The notes: generated by a model from the letters alone, not told the origin. DNA of 64,000 nt from Tupaia tana (GCA_026018925.1 JAKSZU010000013.1:78791791-78855790); one strand, 5' to 3'; shown: positions 11,206 through 23,566, numbered from the stretch's first letter. Numbers and translations are program-made.

Positions 11206-11751
11206 TTTAGTTATGGGGTTGCCCAGTTACATAAAACGGGGATTAGCCTCCCATTTTCAGTTGCAGCTGAGTAGATATTCTTAGATCATATTCTTTTCTT
11301 GGAGACAGAAGACAGAAAGGACCAACTGCTAGAAGATAGTACCCTGGGAATTTCTCAGAAACTCTACCACATATCTCACCACCCTAGACAGAGAGCAGGT
11401 TTCTGAGCAAAGGTCACTGTGGGTTCAGAAACTCCTATTCAGACCATGGTTATTTCCTAAGCACCTCCTAGATCTCAGATCCTATGATGTTGACAATTAA
11501 GAAACAATAAGTAGAACAGCATTTCCTTGGAGAAAACACAATCTCCTTTGGGTGCCTGTAAGACATATAAGCCAAGGTATATAAATGTCATGACGGTGGT
11601 GTGTACAAAGGTCCAGAGCAAGAGGAGGCATCCATCTTGGAGGGTTAGGGGAGACCAGGTGGAAAAGTGAGGACAGGCAGAGTAAGGAAACCACGCTCAG
11701 CCTTGAAGAAGGTGAGGCAGATTTAGATAATAGGAAATAGTTGTGGGAGAA

Positions 11752-11911
11752 CAGTGGCTCTCCACTCTAGCTGCTCATTAGAATCACATAGGGAAGATTG
11801 AAAACATACAGATGCCTAGGCCTGCCCCCCCACCCCAGAAAATCTCTGGAGGTACCTCTGAGCATCACCATGGTTTCTAAAAAGCTCCCCAGGTGAGACT
11901 GAGAACCACTG
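11752..11911 (+). mobile_element. MER5-like hAT element, both ends present
   Basis: A 160 bp element bounded by inverted termini CAGTGG...CCACTG. The interior reads 'gctcattagaatcacatagg', 'ctaggcctgcc...caccccag' and 'aaagctccccaggtgagactgagaacc', the MER5A layout of the non-autonomous hAT-Charlie group. The flanking 8 bp no longer match, consistent with great age. Confidence 0.9.
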
Positions 11912-11924
11912 GTATGCTGCCCAG

Positions 11925-12060
11925 GGAATATTTGGGATAGAGTGAAAGAAGAGTCTGGAGCCTAAGGAGGATTCAAAGATGAAAGGCTCTGGATGCCACT
12001 CTAAGCAGTTTGAAGTTCCCCTGAGGGCATGCAAGGTTTTTAAAGAGGGAAGTGACCTTA
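11925..12060 (-). repeat. LINE-2 fragment, antisense
   Basis: 'ccactctaagcagtttgaagtt...gcaaggtttttaaagagggaagtgacctta' is the complement of the LINE-2 stretch upstream of its 3' end. Confidence 0.55.
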
Positions 12061-12820
12061 CTTAGAGGAAATGAATCAGCATAATGATGAGGCCTTGGTA
12101 GGCTGAGAATCAAGGGGAAATTTTGGCTTCATCTTCTCAGAGAGCCTGACCACCTATGCTTACTGAGACAAGGCTGATTTAACTCTTCCTTTAGTAGATA
12201 CACAGAGCCCGTGGGTCTTGCTGGGAAACCAGGACCTTGTTGGTGAGAGGATTTTGATTCTGATCCATCTGTAGCTATGAACTTGCTAAAGGACTGTGGC
12301 TAAACCCTTCCCCTTCTCTTGTCCTCAGCTCCCCACCCCAATTAGGAGATTAAACAAATTTGTGCTTCTGTTTGAGGTTGTTGGTATCAGATTGTTTTGA
12401 TTTTATCTAAAGTGCTTTGTTTTTTTTTTTTTTAAATATTTAACAATTTATTAATAAAGGAGTACTTTAGTCAATCAAACAGATCTGTTAGGAAATGGGG
12501 AAGGATGAAGCAGGAATTTCAAACAGTGCTTTCTTATCTCCTTTGGTCTCTGACCAGATGTCAGCTATTTTCTTGATACAGTCAACCTAGAGGGATATTT
12601 CTTAGGTCCTCAGATCATCACTTCTCTCTCACTGGAATCTCTTGGAGTTAACGACCAGCCTGCTCTGTTGAAATGGAGAAGCCATATTTGGAGATGCTCT
12701 TTCCTTCCAGCTGGCTTGAGCCAAGAGTAGCACCATCTTGGAGAAGGCTCCTACCAGGCCTTCCTTCCTGGTTTTTCCTGTCTTAATCCACCCACATCAA
12801 ACCCAGGAAAACTTTCAAAA
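12060..12820. other. Unique non-coding stretch
   Basis: No gene or repeat recognised. It includes a short T-run at about 12420-12433 followed by AT-rich sequence. Confidence 0.4.
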
Positions 12821-12824
12821 GTTA

Positions 12825-13400
12825 CTGTGAGGTACCTTCAATGGTCCCTCATTGCCACAGATAAAAGCCACGTTCTCGGACATGGTCCAATCTTCCCTCC
12901 ATTTGATTTTCCAACTTCCTCTTCTAACGAGACTTTACAGTACCCTGAACCCCAGGCATGTAGAATTGCTCACTCTTTTCCAACACAGCAAGGTCCTTTC
13001 ATGCTTATAAGTCTCAACCCACATACTTTCCTCTATTTGGAATGCTATTCCATTACCTTCCCTGCAGGGGAAACATTTACTCATTCATAATCTCAGCTAA
13101 AACATCACTTCATTTATTGAGGACCTAACCTGTGTCCCAGGAAAAATGCCAGATACTTAGGAGATGACTAAAACAGAATCCATTAGTAGTGACTCTGGCC
13201 TTTGTAACCCTCTGCACTGTCTCCTAATTTTGTCACATAATGGTGATTATTCATTTACATTTCTAGACCTCGCTCAAGATTGTAAACTCTTAAGAGCCAT
13301 AACACCTCTCATTTTTATCTATGTCTGTAGTTCTGAGCATAGAGACTGGCAAAAGTCAGAACTGAGTGAATATTTGCTGAATGAATGAACAAACGATTGA
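12825..13400 (+). repeat. LINE-2 3' end
   Basis: Ordered LINE-2 landmarks: 'ccttcaatggtccctcattgcc', 'atttggaatgctattcc', 'catttactcattcataatctcagctaaaacatcactt', 'agattgtaaactc' and the terminus 'gagtgaatatttgctgaatgaatgaa'. A segment at about 13110-13190 looks like an inverted LINE-2 end and may be an insertion. Confidence 0.85.
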
Positions 13401-14100
13401 ATTTTTAATGTATGTGATAAATGACTGAGTGTATAAATATAACAAGCAGAGGGAAGACTGAATTAACTCTTCCACTGACCCCTTACATCCCTTAGTCTGG
13501 ACTAGAAGAGCCTGGGAGAAAGAGACCTTACAGACCAGAAATCAAGACTAGAAAAGGGAAAGGGCTTGTCTATATGGCCCGGTGACCAGCAGCTGGTGCT
13601 CAGCCTTTTCCACACTTCCAGGAAAGGCAGCCTCTACTGGCTGTAACTCTATCATCCTGGCACTATGGGGCCCCTCGGTTCTGTCTAACTCCATTCTGAC
13701 AGTGTGTATCATCGTCTTGGAATCTGATCACCAGTTTGGTTGCTTTCTTCCTCTGTCTATTTGATATGGCCGGCCAGGAAGACAGTGCTGACGAGGCAGT
13801 CTTAAGTCCTGCACTGACAGAAATCAGGTGTCCTCGCTTCATAAAAGAAACATTAACCGATCCGATGGGAGCTAGAAGCAGAAGTGCTGACAAAGATGTA
13901 ACTCCCAAGGATTCTATGGGACAAGGAGAAAGTATTGTTCTCTCCTGATTTAGAGGCATTATGGGGTTTGCAGACAAGACAAAGAAGAATGAGAGAAGCC
14001 AGGGCCCAGGGCCACCAGAGAGGAGGTCTCAGCCTCCCAGCTGGCAGAGAGCAACAGGGAGGGAATGATAAAGAAAGCCACTGTCCTCTCCTTGCTACCC
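13400..14100. other. Unique non-coding stretch
   Basis: No repeat or coding family recognised. Several 60-104 codon open frames overlap on both strands, as expected by chance in GC-richer DNA. Confidence 0.4.
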
Positions 14101-14104
14101 CTAC

Positions 14105-14345
14105 AGCACTGTCCAAGTCTTTCTTACCTCTCTTCCGGACCAAAGCCTCCCCACTGGCTTCTCAACTGTTTTCACCATCTTCAGCCTCACATTGACCCCA
14201 GCCCAGGCTCCACAGTGCCATCTGGAAACTTTCTACCTTATCTGATTGTAATGTAGATGCCCTTGATTAAAACCCTCCCTTGGCTCCCTGTTACTCTGAT
14301 AACATCCAAGCCCCTCAAATGACATGTAGAACCTCCCTAAGCCCC
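14105..14345 (+). repeat. LINE-2 3' region fragment
   Basis: Contains 'actggcttctcaactgttttcacc' and 'gattaaaaccctcccttggctccctgttactctgataacatccaagcccct', the LINE-2 arrangement upstream of its end. Confidence 0.75.
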
Positions 14346-14554
14346 TTCTTGTAGTCCAAAGGCAGCTATTTCCCCCCAGGAATGGATTCTGTTTTCACTC
14401 ACTATGCGGGTCAGAGAACTTCCAGCAAAGACAAGATTCGGGAGGCAGTAGTGGGGAATTTGATGGCAGGAGTGAGCCCTCTTTCTAGAGGAATCATCTT
14501 CCCTCTTACACTCACCTGCACACCCCATTCCTCTCATGGGAACATCAATTCAGG

Positions 14555-14960
14555 CAGCACACAGCAACTGAGACTCTCTATCCTAGTGCAGCCTGATCTG
14601 AGGCACTGTGAACTCAAAGATGAATCAGACATGGTCTCTGCCCTCACAGTCTGATGTAGGAAAAAGAAGTGGAAATGAATCACTATGACGAGGAGGAAAA
14701 GGCTATCCTGGAAGTCTGCTCAGTGCTCTGGGTAGGGCTAGGGGCCAGAGATTCTAACTGTAGGTGGTAGAATTAAGTATATTTTGAGCTAGTCCTTGGA
14801 GAATGATTAGGCATTTCCTAGAAATAAAACGAAGAGCAAAAAGAACTTTCTTAGTGTTATCAACCATGTACAAAGGCTTATAGAACACACAGAATGAGGA
14901 ATGTTTAGCAAACAAGGTATAATTAAATAGAGAGAGAGTGGGTCAGGGAAAGATAAGAGA
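14555..14960 (-). repeat. LINE-2, antisense
   Basis: 'gatgaatcagacatggtctctgccctcacagtctgatgt' followed by 'gagctagtccttggagaatgattaggc' and 'caaaggcttatagaacacacagaatgagg' is the complement of the LINE-2 3' region. Confidence 0.65.
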
Positions 14961-15169
14961 TTTTAGGGGACTTTACCCAGTGTCTTTAGTCTTTCTCTTT
15001 CTCTCCTATCTCTATTTTTTCCCATCTTTCTTGCCTCTCCCTCCATGGCATTGTACATCCTCCACACGAAATGAAGTGGGTAGGGAAGAACGCGGCATGT
15101 CCAACAGCCGCTCAGGCTTACATCACCGAAGCTGAAGGAATTCAGAGGAAAGAGTTTCTTATCGCTGGT

Positions 15170-15512
15170 CTTAGTTTGTGCTGCTATAACAAAAAAATAT
15201 GAAGTGGGTGTCTTAGATGATAGAAATTTATTTCTCATAGTTCTGGAGGTTAAGTTCAGTACCAGGGTGCTAGCATGGTCAGGTTCTGGAAAAAGCCCTC
15301 TTCTGGGTTAGACTGCTGACTTTCTATATCCTGACAGGGTAGAAAGCACAAGCTAGCTTTATGGCCTCTTCTTACAAGGGCACTAATCCCATCATGAGGG
15401 TTCTAACCTCATGACCTAATTACCTTTAAAAGCCCACCTCCGAATGGTGTCACCACAGTAAGAGTGGGATTGTGATGTACACATCAGGGGGCACGAGTGT
15501 TTAGTCCATAAG
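15170..15512 (-). mobile_element. MLT1-type MaLR LTR, antisense
   Basis: A nearly complete LTR read in antisense: 'tagtttgtgctgctataacaaaaaaatatga', 'gaaatttatttctcatagttctggaggtta', 'acaagggcactaatcccatcatgagggttctaacctcatgacctaatta', then 'cataagacc'. This order is typical of the ancient MaLR/MLT1 LTRs. It is a solo LTR with no internal region, and no coding capacity is seen. Confidence 0.85.
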
Positions 15513-15514
15513 AC

Positions 15515-17235
15515 CACTTTAGTGGATGTTAATCCTGAAGAAGGAACCACTGAAGTCACTTTTCCACCTCCAGGACTAACCCCTGTGACCACTATGGCAG
15601 ATATGTTTGAGCAGACATGGATAACATGACTAGGACAGGGTTCTCGGATTTGTGGTCTCTCCAAAATTGCATGGTCAGAGTAAGGGAGAAGTAGTTCCTC
15701 AACAATAGACATTCTACTATTAGCGGAAGATGGGGAAAGGTTTTAGACAAAAGTATAAATGTCCACTACACTGTGACTCTCTGCCTTCAAAGAAACCTTG
15801 GGGACTCTTTGGGACTATCAGAGATTTCCTCACCTTCTCTTTACCCAGAGGACTTGCACATAGCATCCTCTCCATAAATGTTTATTGATGATTATTTTGG
15901 CACATCTGAAAATGAATTAAAGATAGAGATGAAAGAAAAAGAAGAATGTGGCATACTGGAAATTTAGACACTTGTTATCAGCTCTGAAACAACTCATTTG
16001 GAAGAAATGCTTTGCTGCCCTTGGTGAGTCTGAAGAAAGAATAAGAAGACACTCAAAGAACATGTGGAGTGTGTGCAGCTGCAATTGCACCAGGAAGCAG
16101 AGCTCAGCTGAAGAGCTGCAGTCAGCATCCGAGATAGGAGGAGCCTGTCCTGCCTTTGATGCTGAGGGGGATAATGGAGCCACAGTGCAAGCACAGGGCC
16201 TTTTATTGACAGGGTGAAAAGAAGCCAGCTGGGGTTTGTCTATAGCTGAGCTTCTGATTCTGTCCCATACTTCTGAAAAATGCCCTCTTTGTTCCTTTGC
16301 TGCAGGTGGCACCTGTCATTACAGGACATGTAAATAGGATAAACAGCCCTGAGCTACTTAAGGGATGCCTCTTCCTCAAATGAGTCTCAAACAGCTCTTG
16401 GAGTTCATCTCTTTCCCCCCTCTCTCTTAGTCTTTGTGTGTCTCTTTCTCAATCACTGGATTCAACTGAACAAGGAGGAGGATGGTGGTCATAGAACTCT
16501 GTGTTCTGTTAAAGTACCGCTACCTTTCATTACAAGACAACAACTTCAACTTTGCTACAGCTCCCATACCAAATCTCAAAAAATTGCAGAAAAAATATTC
16601 AAGGAAACAAAACCCAGAATGAGTTTCAGAACTCAGGAGTAAAACACCTCAGTGGATCCAGAAGCAATGAAGAATTGTTTAAAAGCAGAAAGGTGGGATG
16701 GAAAACAGAAACTACAATCCAAGGCATAGAGGAAGTTCAAATGAAAACATTCTACTTATCTGAAAGGGGAAGATGCAGAGAAGAGGAGGAGACTCCCAAG
16801 TGACTGATCTGGTGCAGCAGAGTGCATCTACTTCCAAGCTCTCCTTAGTGCAGCTGGCTACTTGAGCGGTACTTGCCAAAGTGTTATTGGGGGAATCTAC
16901 ATTAGAAAAATAAGGCATGACCACAAGTGGCTGGTAACACCCTGGAGAAAGGAGAAAATGCAGACCTAGAACACAAGTCACTACTCAAAGCCAACCAAAT
17001 GCAGGTCCCATGACTTTCCAAACCTCACTGTAAAGGGCATACACAATCCAGGAAGTGGATTGTGTCCTGTAAGACAGGCTGTGTAACAAATGGAGCAGAG
17101 CCAGAGACACTCAAGTGGAACGATGGATGCACAATCCACTCTCACCAAATAACCTGAGGAAAGTCAACTCTCTGAAAAGGAAACCACAAACTCAGAGTGG
17201 CAAGAGTAAAGAGAGCATGCCTTTGGAATAAGAAA
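15515..17235. other. Unassigned non-coding stretch
   Basis: No gene found. The right part (about 16550-17235) becomes A-rich and may belong to the old LINE-1-related sequence that follows. The left part is unrecognised. The 131-codon minus-strand frame at 15917-16312 has no family motif. Confidence 0.35.
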
Positions 17236-17239
17236 AATT

Positions 17240-17871
17240 TAAATTACATAGTTAGAGCTAAAAGGACTTACATTGATAAACCATCATCTACAGATCATGA
17301 AAATTCAAAATTTAGCCAATGAATTAAAAAGAGAAAAAAAACCTCAGATCACTCAAAGGGAAGAATGAACACAACTGAAAGAGAAATATATGGTTAACAG
17401 GAAGATTAAGCTCAGGAATTCTCATAGAACGTAGCACAAAGGAATAAAGAGAGTAGAATAGTTAAAGAAAGGTTAAGAATAATAAAAAACAGACTTCCAA
17501 TTTCTAAAATTCATCTAATAGTTGTTCCAGAAAAAATGAATATTTAAACAAATAAGTTATTAGAATTAAATAGTTCAATAGAATATTTAAATAAATAATA
17601 GAATGAAAGAACACAAATTGAAGTGCTCAAGAATCAAATAACCCCACACATAGAAATTTCATAACCCCAAGAGGAAAAGAAAATCAGAAAACCATCCCTA
17701 AAAAGAGAAGAAAATTCACCTATAAAGGAAGAAGAGTCAGATTATCATCAGCTATTGCTTCAGCTACATGAAAAATAAAAAAAAGCTCTAGGTGAAAATT
17801 ACTTCAAGCCTAGAATTCTATGATCAGTCAAAATCTTACTGGAGAATAAAGGCAAAACAAAGGTAATTTCA
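17240..17871 (+). repeat. Old L1M/HAL1-like ORF1-region remnant
   Basis: A-rich sense-strand sequence with the LINE-1/HAL1 ORF1 signature 'gaaaattacttcaagcctagaattctatgatcagtcaaaatc...ggagaataaaggc'. Frames are destroyed. The next SINE starts at its right edge. Confidence 0.55.
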
Positions 17872-18146
17872 GGGAACCAGCAGTTAGCATAATGGCTATG
17901 TCGCTGGACTCCCACGTCGTCGACAGCGGTTCGCATCCCGGACCCGGTGGCTTAAAACTCACGCCGGGCGCGTGTGCGTGCGTGCCCAAGATCCCGAGAG
18001 GAGAATGGAGGAGAAGGGATGGCGGTGTGACCATCCCTCCTGTAGGGTGATTTCTCGCTTTCTGTCTCTCTGTCTCTCTCTGTCTGCCTGGCGAGCGCAC
18101 GCGCCCTATAGCGAAAACCTCTCAAAAAAAAAAAAAAAAAAAAAAA
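17872..18146 (+). mobile_element. tRNA-derived SINE, long form, CpG-rich
   Basis: One of the least CpG-decayed copies: GTCGCTGGACTCCCACGTCGTCGAC and GCCGGGCGCGTGTGCGTGCG survive, and GGCGAGCGCACGCGCCCTATAGCG precedes a run of about 23 A. No clear target duplication. Young by CpG retention. Confidence 0.95.
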
Positions 18147-19720
18147 TCCAATAGCTATCATTATACTAAGTAACAGGAGACTCAATCCTTTGTCCCTAAG
18201 ATCAGGAACAAAGCAAAATACCTGCTCTTGCCACTTCTATTTGGTATTATAGGGGAGGTTTTAGCCAGGACAATTAGGCAAGAAAAAGAAAAAAATGACA
18301 TTCCCTTTGGAAAGGAAGAAATAAAACTATGTCTCTTGCTGATGAAATAACCTTGTATGTGAAAAAAAAATCTTGGGGAGGGACCAGCAGTTAGTGTAAT
18401 GACTATGTCGCTGGACTCCCACATAGTCGACGACAGTTCAAGTCCCGGATCCGGCAGCTTAAACTCATGCCGGGCGTGTGTGCATGTGTGCCAAGATCTC
18501 AAGAGGAGAATGGAGGAGAAGGGATTGTGGTGTGGCCATCCCCCCTGGGGGGTGATTTCTCACTTTCTATCTCTCTGTCTCTCTCTGTCTTTCTGGCGAG
18601 CACACGTGCCCTATAGAAAAAACCTCTCTAAAAAAAAAAAAAATCTTGGGGAATTCACTTTAAAAAAAAAACCTATTAGAACTAATAAACAAATTCAGCT
18701 AGGTTACTGGATACCAAACTGATACAGAAAAATCTATTGTGTTTCTATAACTAGTAAAGACAAAGCTACAAATAAAAACAAGAAAATAATTAATATATGA
18801 TAGCATCAAAAAGAATATAGGGAAATAAATTTCATAAAAAACATTAAGACTACACTGGAAAGCTATAAAACAGTGTCCAAAATTTTTTAAAAATAATATT
18901 AATAAATGGAAGGTTACCCAGTTTTATGAATTGGAAAAATTAATATTATTAAGAGAGCAATAGTTCCCAAGTTAATCTATAAATTCAAAGTCATCCCTAT
19001 CACAATGTCAGCCAACTATTTTGTAAAAATTAAGAAGTACGTATGCCCATGATCAGGGCTGTTTGGGAAAGGTTGGAGGAGATATTGTAGCGTGATATCC
19101 TATTGAAGGTCCTTCTACCAACACTACCTCTCCCTCTCCAAACAAATGAAAAAAAATAAAAACAGATTTTAAACATTTAAATTTAAAAAGTTAAAAGCAA
19201 TAACCTTTTTTTTGGAGGAGGTCTTGAACAAACCTCTCAGAAACAAAGACCAAGTAGACAAAAAAGGATACAAATTTTTGTAATGTATCAGAAGGCCTGA
19301 TCTAATATAGAAAACTTCATACTCAGTAAAAAGGTTCTATGTCACCTTGAAACACATGTGCAGTAGTCATAAAATTTGACGGTAAACAAGGCTGCAAATA
19401 TCAAATAAAGAATTTAAAAATATTTATTTTCTGGACAAAATTTACTAACCATTATACAACAAAATTAAAAGTCAACAGCTGAAATGGGGGGAAAGGAAGA
19501 GAGGGATGCTGATCAACAGAAACAAAATTGCAGACAGACGGCATGATCAGTGTCTAGTATTGTAAAATACAGTGGGGAGAATGAGGTTAATAGCTTACTG
19601 CACATAATGTGATAAATGGTCTAAATGATGAGTATATAATTTCCTTGACTTTATTACTATGCATTGTATTCATTCACTGGAAACCACATTGTTAACAATT
19701 GTTTTAGTAAAAATTTATTC
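18147..19720 (+). mobile_element. Old LINE-1 ORF2 fragment with 3' UTR, interrupted by a SINE
   Basis: Degraded LINE-1 ORF2 in sense: 'agatcaggaacaaagcaaaatacctgctcttgcc' (just before the reverse-transcriptase catalytic motif), 'cctattagaactaataaacaaattcagc', 'atagcatcaaaaagaatatagg' and 'attaataaatggaaggttaccc'. The SINE at 18380-18634 splits it. After about 19020 only 3'-UTR-like AT-rich sequence remains, so the right limit is uncertain. Many stops and indels; non-functional. Confidence 0.75.
18380..18634 (+). mobile_element. tRNA-derived SINE, long form, inserted in LINE-1
   Basis: Full-length with head GGACCAGCAGTTAGTGTAATG and the CCCCCCTGGGGGG palindrome. The target duplication is perfect over 18 bp (nine A then TCTTGGGGA) at 18362-18379 and 18635-18652. 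Removing the SINE rejoins the LINE-1 reading, so it post-dates that LINE-1. Confidence 0.97.
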
Positions 19721-19734
19721 ATTAAAAAGTTAAC

Positions 19735-19917
19735 TGGGCTGACAGGTGGCATGATGTGGTATAAGGGTACTAGACTCCCACATGGCTGACCACGGTTCGT
19801 GTTCTAAATCTGGCAGCTTGTATTCTCACTTTTCTCTCTCTCTCTCTCTCTCTCTGCCCCTCCCTGATCAAATAAAAATAAACAATAAATAAATAATTAA
19901 AGTTAAATAAAATAATT

Positions 19918-19952
<35 letters not shown>
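19735..19952 (+). mobile_element. tRNA-derived SINE, short form, with AC microsatellite tail
   Basis: The head 'gacaggtggcatgatgtggt' passes directly from 'tctggcagctt' into the pyrimidine tract, skipping the GC-rich middle, and ends 'tgatcaaataaaaata'. AAAGTTAAC at 19726-19734 and 19953-19961 bounds it, which places an (AC)15 run (19921-19950) inside the tail. Confidence 0.85.
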
Positions 19953-19953
<1 letters not shown>

Positions 19954-19961
19954 AAGTTAAC

Positions 19962-20885
19962 AACTAAAAGACAGAAGTGCCAAAACAAAATTAAAACAAG
20001 TATGCAAATATAAGCACAAGCCCTTAAACACAAGTATTTCTATACAATTGTGATTAACAAGAAATCAAAATGGAAACTTTTACATTTAATTGGCAAAGTT
20101 AAAAATACCCAATAAAAATCATGAAACATATTTTTTAAATGTATAGGGTACGAATGAATAAGGATAAAAGCAGAAATGAATGAGATGGATCTATCCAGTT
20201 CACTGGTTATTGCTCTTGCTAGTCTTCCCTGGGTGAGTCTGGGACTCTCCAATAGCCCAAAGTAGCTGCTTTGCAGTTTAGGTTTTAAGAAGTGCTATCT
20301 TTTAACTGAATCCTGCACTTGATTAGTTGAACTGAAGATCCAGACTTGTAAGGGTATCTCAAGCAGGTCGGACTTTTGCCATACTCCCTAAAGTATAGGA
20401 AATGTAGTCTCTCATTTTTGGCAATTCCTTACATTGTCTTCTAACCTTGAATTGACCTTCTCCTCAAAATAGACATCAGAATATCCCTTATTCTGAATGT
20501 ACTATCTGACTTTTCTTTCTTTTAAATTGCCTTTGTGGAATGAGAAATTTCATGACCTTCTGTACTACTAGTGATTTGAAAGTGTTGGAAATACTTTTTT
20601 AAATATAGTTTTATTGAGATTTAATTCATGTATCATACAATGCATCCATTTAAAGTGTACAATCCCATGGATCTTAGTATGTTCACAATAGGATATGCTG
20701 TGCAAAGGAGTGTCTTTTTTTTTAGCAAACTGAGAGTTTAAAGGATCTTCAGAGTAAAGACTATGCAGCATATTTGAATGTATAGATTATTCAATTATAT
20801 TTTACTCGTATTATTTATAAAAGGATGGTAAGATAATCATTATTCCTGGAAGGTCTCATTAAGATTATTGAGAGTACATGAAATT
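19962..20885. other. Mostly unassigned AT-rich sequence
   Basis: No gene. At 20583-20700 'ttttattgagatttaattcatgtatcatacaatgc...taaagtgtacaat' resembles an old LINE-1 3' region, but the family is uncertain. Confidence 0.4.
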
Positions 20886-20889
20886 TTAT

Positions 20890-20990
20890 GGCAAACACTG
20901 TGTCTCTTGCATGCCTGGCACTGTGCTAGTTCATAAGACAGATATAGCCTCTGATCTTCAGGAGCTTCCAGGCCTATTTTCTAGAGCATG
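20890..20990 (-). repeat. LINE-2 3' end, antisense
   Basis: 'catgcctggcactgtgctagttcataagacagatatagcc...aggagcttccagg' is the inverted LINE-2 terminus. Confidence 0.65.
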
Positions 20991-20994
20991 GCTG

Positions 20995-21560
20995 CCATGG
21001 AGAAGTATTATTTCATGGAGAGCTTAGGAATCTTCCAAGATGACAGTGTGGCCTATTGAAGTCTGAATACAATGAACAGGCATAGCAGGTAATGATGCAG
21101 AAACAATGGTCTTGAGGCAAGTCTGCCAATGAATTCCCAGGAGAGCATCATTTATATAAATGTACTATAATCTAGAGTCTTGAATCTGGGGTCTTGGAGG
21201 TCTAGAAAAACGACCTTATCAATACTTTTAGAAAGAAGAGATTCTGAGCGACATGCTGATACAAATCTTACACATGATTGATTTTAAAATGCCCATTTTT
21301 CTCTTACCTGTGGCTGCAGTCATCCTGTTCTCCATCTACTGCACTGCCTTCCTAATACTAAGGTGCCTGAAAAGTTGAATTAGTCTTCAGAAGATACTTG
21401 GAGGGCATAGACACAGAAAAGAGGTGGAGAATTTTGAAATTTCATCTTTGAAGAAACTGTCACACAACAGTGAATGTTCTCATGCAGACTGAGACTTAGT
21501 TTGTATCTGATATAAATAATTTCATTTTAAATTTCACATTATTAGTACATACATGGATTT
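20995..21560. other. Unique non-coding stretch
   Basis: No gene or repeat recognised. Confidence 0.4.
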
Positions 21561-21577
21561 TTATGTCTTCTATTACT

Positions 21578-21867
21578 CTTTTTTTTTTGAGAGAGAGAGA
21601 GGTTTTTGCTATAAGGCTCATGCACGCATCAGAAAGACAGAGAGACAGAGAGACAGAGAGACAGAGAGACAGAAAGCGAGAAATCACCCCCACACACAGA
21701 GAATGGCCATGCCGCAATCCCTTCTCTTCCATTCTCCTCTCGGAATCTTGGGCATGCACACACACACACACACCCAGCATGAGTTTAAGCCACCGGGTCT
21801 GGGACTCAAGCCGCAGTCGACTACATGGGAGTCCAGTGACATAGCCATTACGCCAGCTGCTGGTCCC
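21578..21867 (-). mobile_element. tRNA-derived SINE, long form, expanded ACAGAGAG array
   Basis: Antisense full-length copy with a perfect 14 bp target duplication TGTCTTCTATTACT (21564-21577 and 21868-21881). The complement of the pyrimidine tract has grown into about five ACAGAGAG units (about 21634-21671), and a CA run sits near 21757. Confidence 0.97.
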
Positions 21868-21939
21868 TGTCTTCTATTACTAAGACATCTATAACTGCTA
21901 CTATAACAGGCAGATATAAAAGCTACTACTACTACTATA

Positions 21940-22130
21940 CTAGTAGCTGTCCATATGTGAACTCATTTTATCTTCGGTAACACCTTATGAGGTATATATA
22001 TTCATTGTCTCCCTCAGTTTAGGGTTGAAAAAAAGGGAGACATGAAAAGTTTAAGTGAATGCCTCAAAATCATTCAGCTGCGAAGTGGCAGAGTTGAAAT
22101 TCAAATCCAGGTTGTGTGTTTCTAGGTTTT
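21940..22130 (-). repeat. MIR, antisense
   Basis: Contains 'aactcattttatcttcggtaacaccttatgaggta' and 'attcagctgcgaagtggcagagttgaaattcaaatccagg', a clear inverted MIR. Confidence 0.85.
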
Positions 22131-22134
22131 GATA

Positions 22135-23210
22135 ACCCTCTCATACTCATCTTTCAAGACAAATTCAATCAATAATTGTTTATTAGATCAATCAATGTGT
22201 GTTGTTAGAATTATTAGATTGTAACTAAATATGAATAGTAGGATGAAAAGAGTTCAATTTCCTTTAAACATTATTCTCTTCCTCTTTATAACTTCAAATG
22301 TGGGAGGACAGTTGGAAAAAAAAATCTTGAACTACATGTAAAAAAAGGAAGTAAAATGCTTTCTGAAGATCATTGTCTAACACAAACGGTGAATCATTGT
22401 ATTCATAAGTTTTATTACAAAAGGAGAATTTAGGACTTCTAAGACATCTGAACAGCTTTCTATATAGAAGCTTGGTTACTTGTGAATTAGAGAAGTCAAG
22501 ACTTTATCACCTACTATCATTGGAAGGCATTGCAGTTACAAAGTCCCTGAAGAACTCAGTTAGATTGAGCATGATGGGAGGTGGGAGGACAAAAAAATGC
22601 AATTGAACAATACAGAAGAGTATCTGGTACACAACACAGAATCAGTAAGTGTTTGTCAGAAAAAAACCCAGTAGTCATCTAGGCCCCGGGTTACTCCTAT
22701 GTTCAGTGACCTCTTCTAGTGATTGTTCAAAACTCAAAGGGTGTCTACTTCAGTCAACCATACTTGTTCTCCATGTTTGCTGATTTATAAAGTAAGAAAG
22801 TATTTTGAAAACCTGAGGAAGATAAAGAAGATTGTGCCAGTGGCATCTGGGATATTTCAACCCTAACAAGTTAAAGAGTCCTCATCATACATTTTCTGTA
22901 TTCAGATTTAAGTATTGAGGCTCAGATGTCTTCTGTATTCAAAGTTCTAAACTAATATTAAAAGAGAGAGAGAGAAGTTTTAATATCTGATAGAGAAAGA
23001 GAGTAGTTGAGAATAAAAAGGGTTGAGGAGGCATGTGCTGGCTACCTCTTGGTCAAGTAGGAAATGAGGCAATGGGGAAAAGTTATCTCCCTTCAGGTGA
23101 ACAGATGTTCATTGAGCTCCTCTGTATGACAGATTTATGTAAGGTGCTGACAATGTAAAATTTAACTTGAGCTTCACTGACCTCTAGTTGCCAACACATT
23201 CTATCCCAAT
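22135..23210. other. Unassigned non-coding stretch
   Basis: No gene. An AGAGAG-rich patch near 22962-22976 might be a remnant of an old SINE tract, but no head is visible. Confidence 0.4.
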
Positions 23211-23213
23211 TCT

Positions 23214-23566
23214 TTTTTTAAAATTGAATTTATTTGAACTTATTCAAATTATGTCATTCTTTTTTACTCATCTATTTCCAGAAATGCATGCATTTACTTT
23301 CCTTCCTTTCTTTCTTATGTCTTTTTCTATTTGTTAGAGTGTGTGCGCACTTACTGAAGAAAGACAGAGAAAGAGAGAAAGTGAGAAAGCATGCCCCCAT
23401 GAGGGATGACCACACTGCAAACCTTTCTCTTTCATTCTCCCCTTAGAGTTCTGGGCATTTGTGCACATGTGCCCGTGCAGTTTTCAAGCCACTGAGTCTA
23501 GGGCTTAAATGCAGTCAGCTGTGTAGGATCCAGCTGCCCTAACCACCTCACCACCAGCTGGCTCAA
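23214..23566 (-). mobile_element. tRNA-derived SINE, old long form, with extra 3' sequence
   Basis: The body at about 23330-23562 is antisense with 'gcatgcccccatgaggga' and the head 'ccaccagctggctc'. TATCCCAATTCT (23202-23213) and TATCCCAGTTCT (23567-23578) look like the target duplication. If so, about 110 bp of AT-rich sequence lies between the body and the duplication, as extra 3' sequence or a later insertion. Confidence 0.68.
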
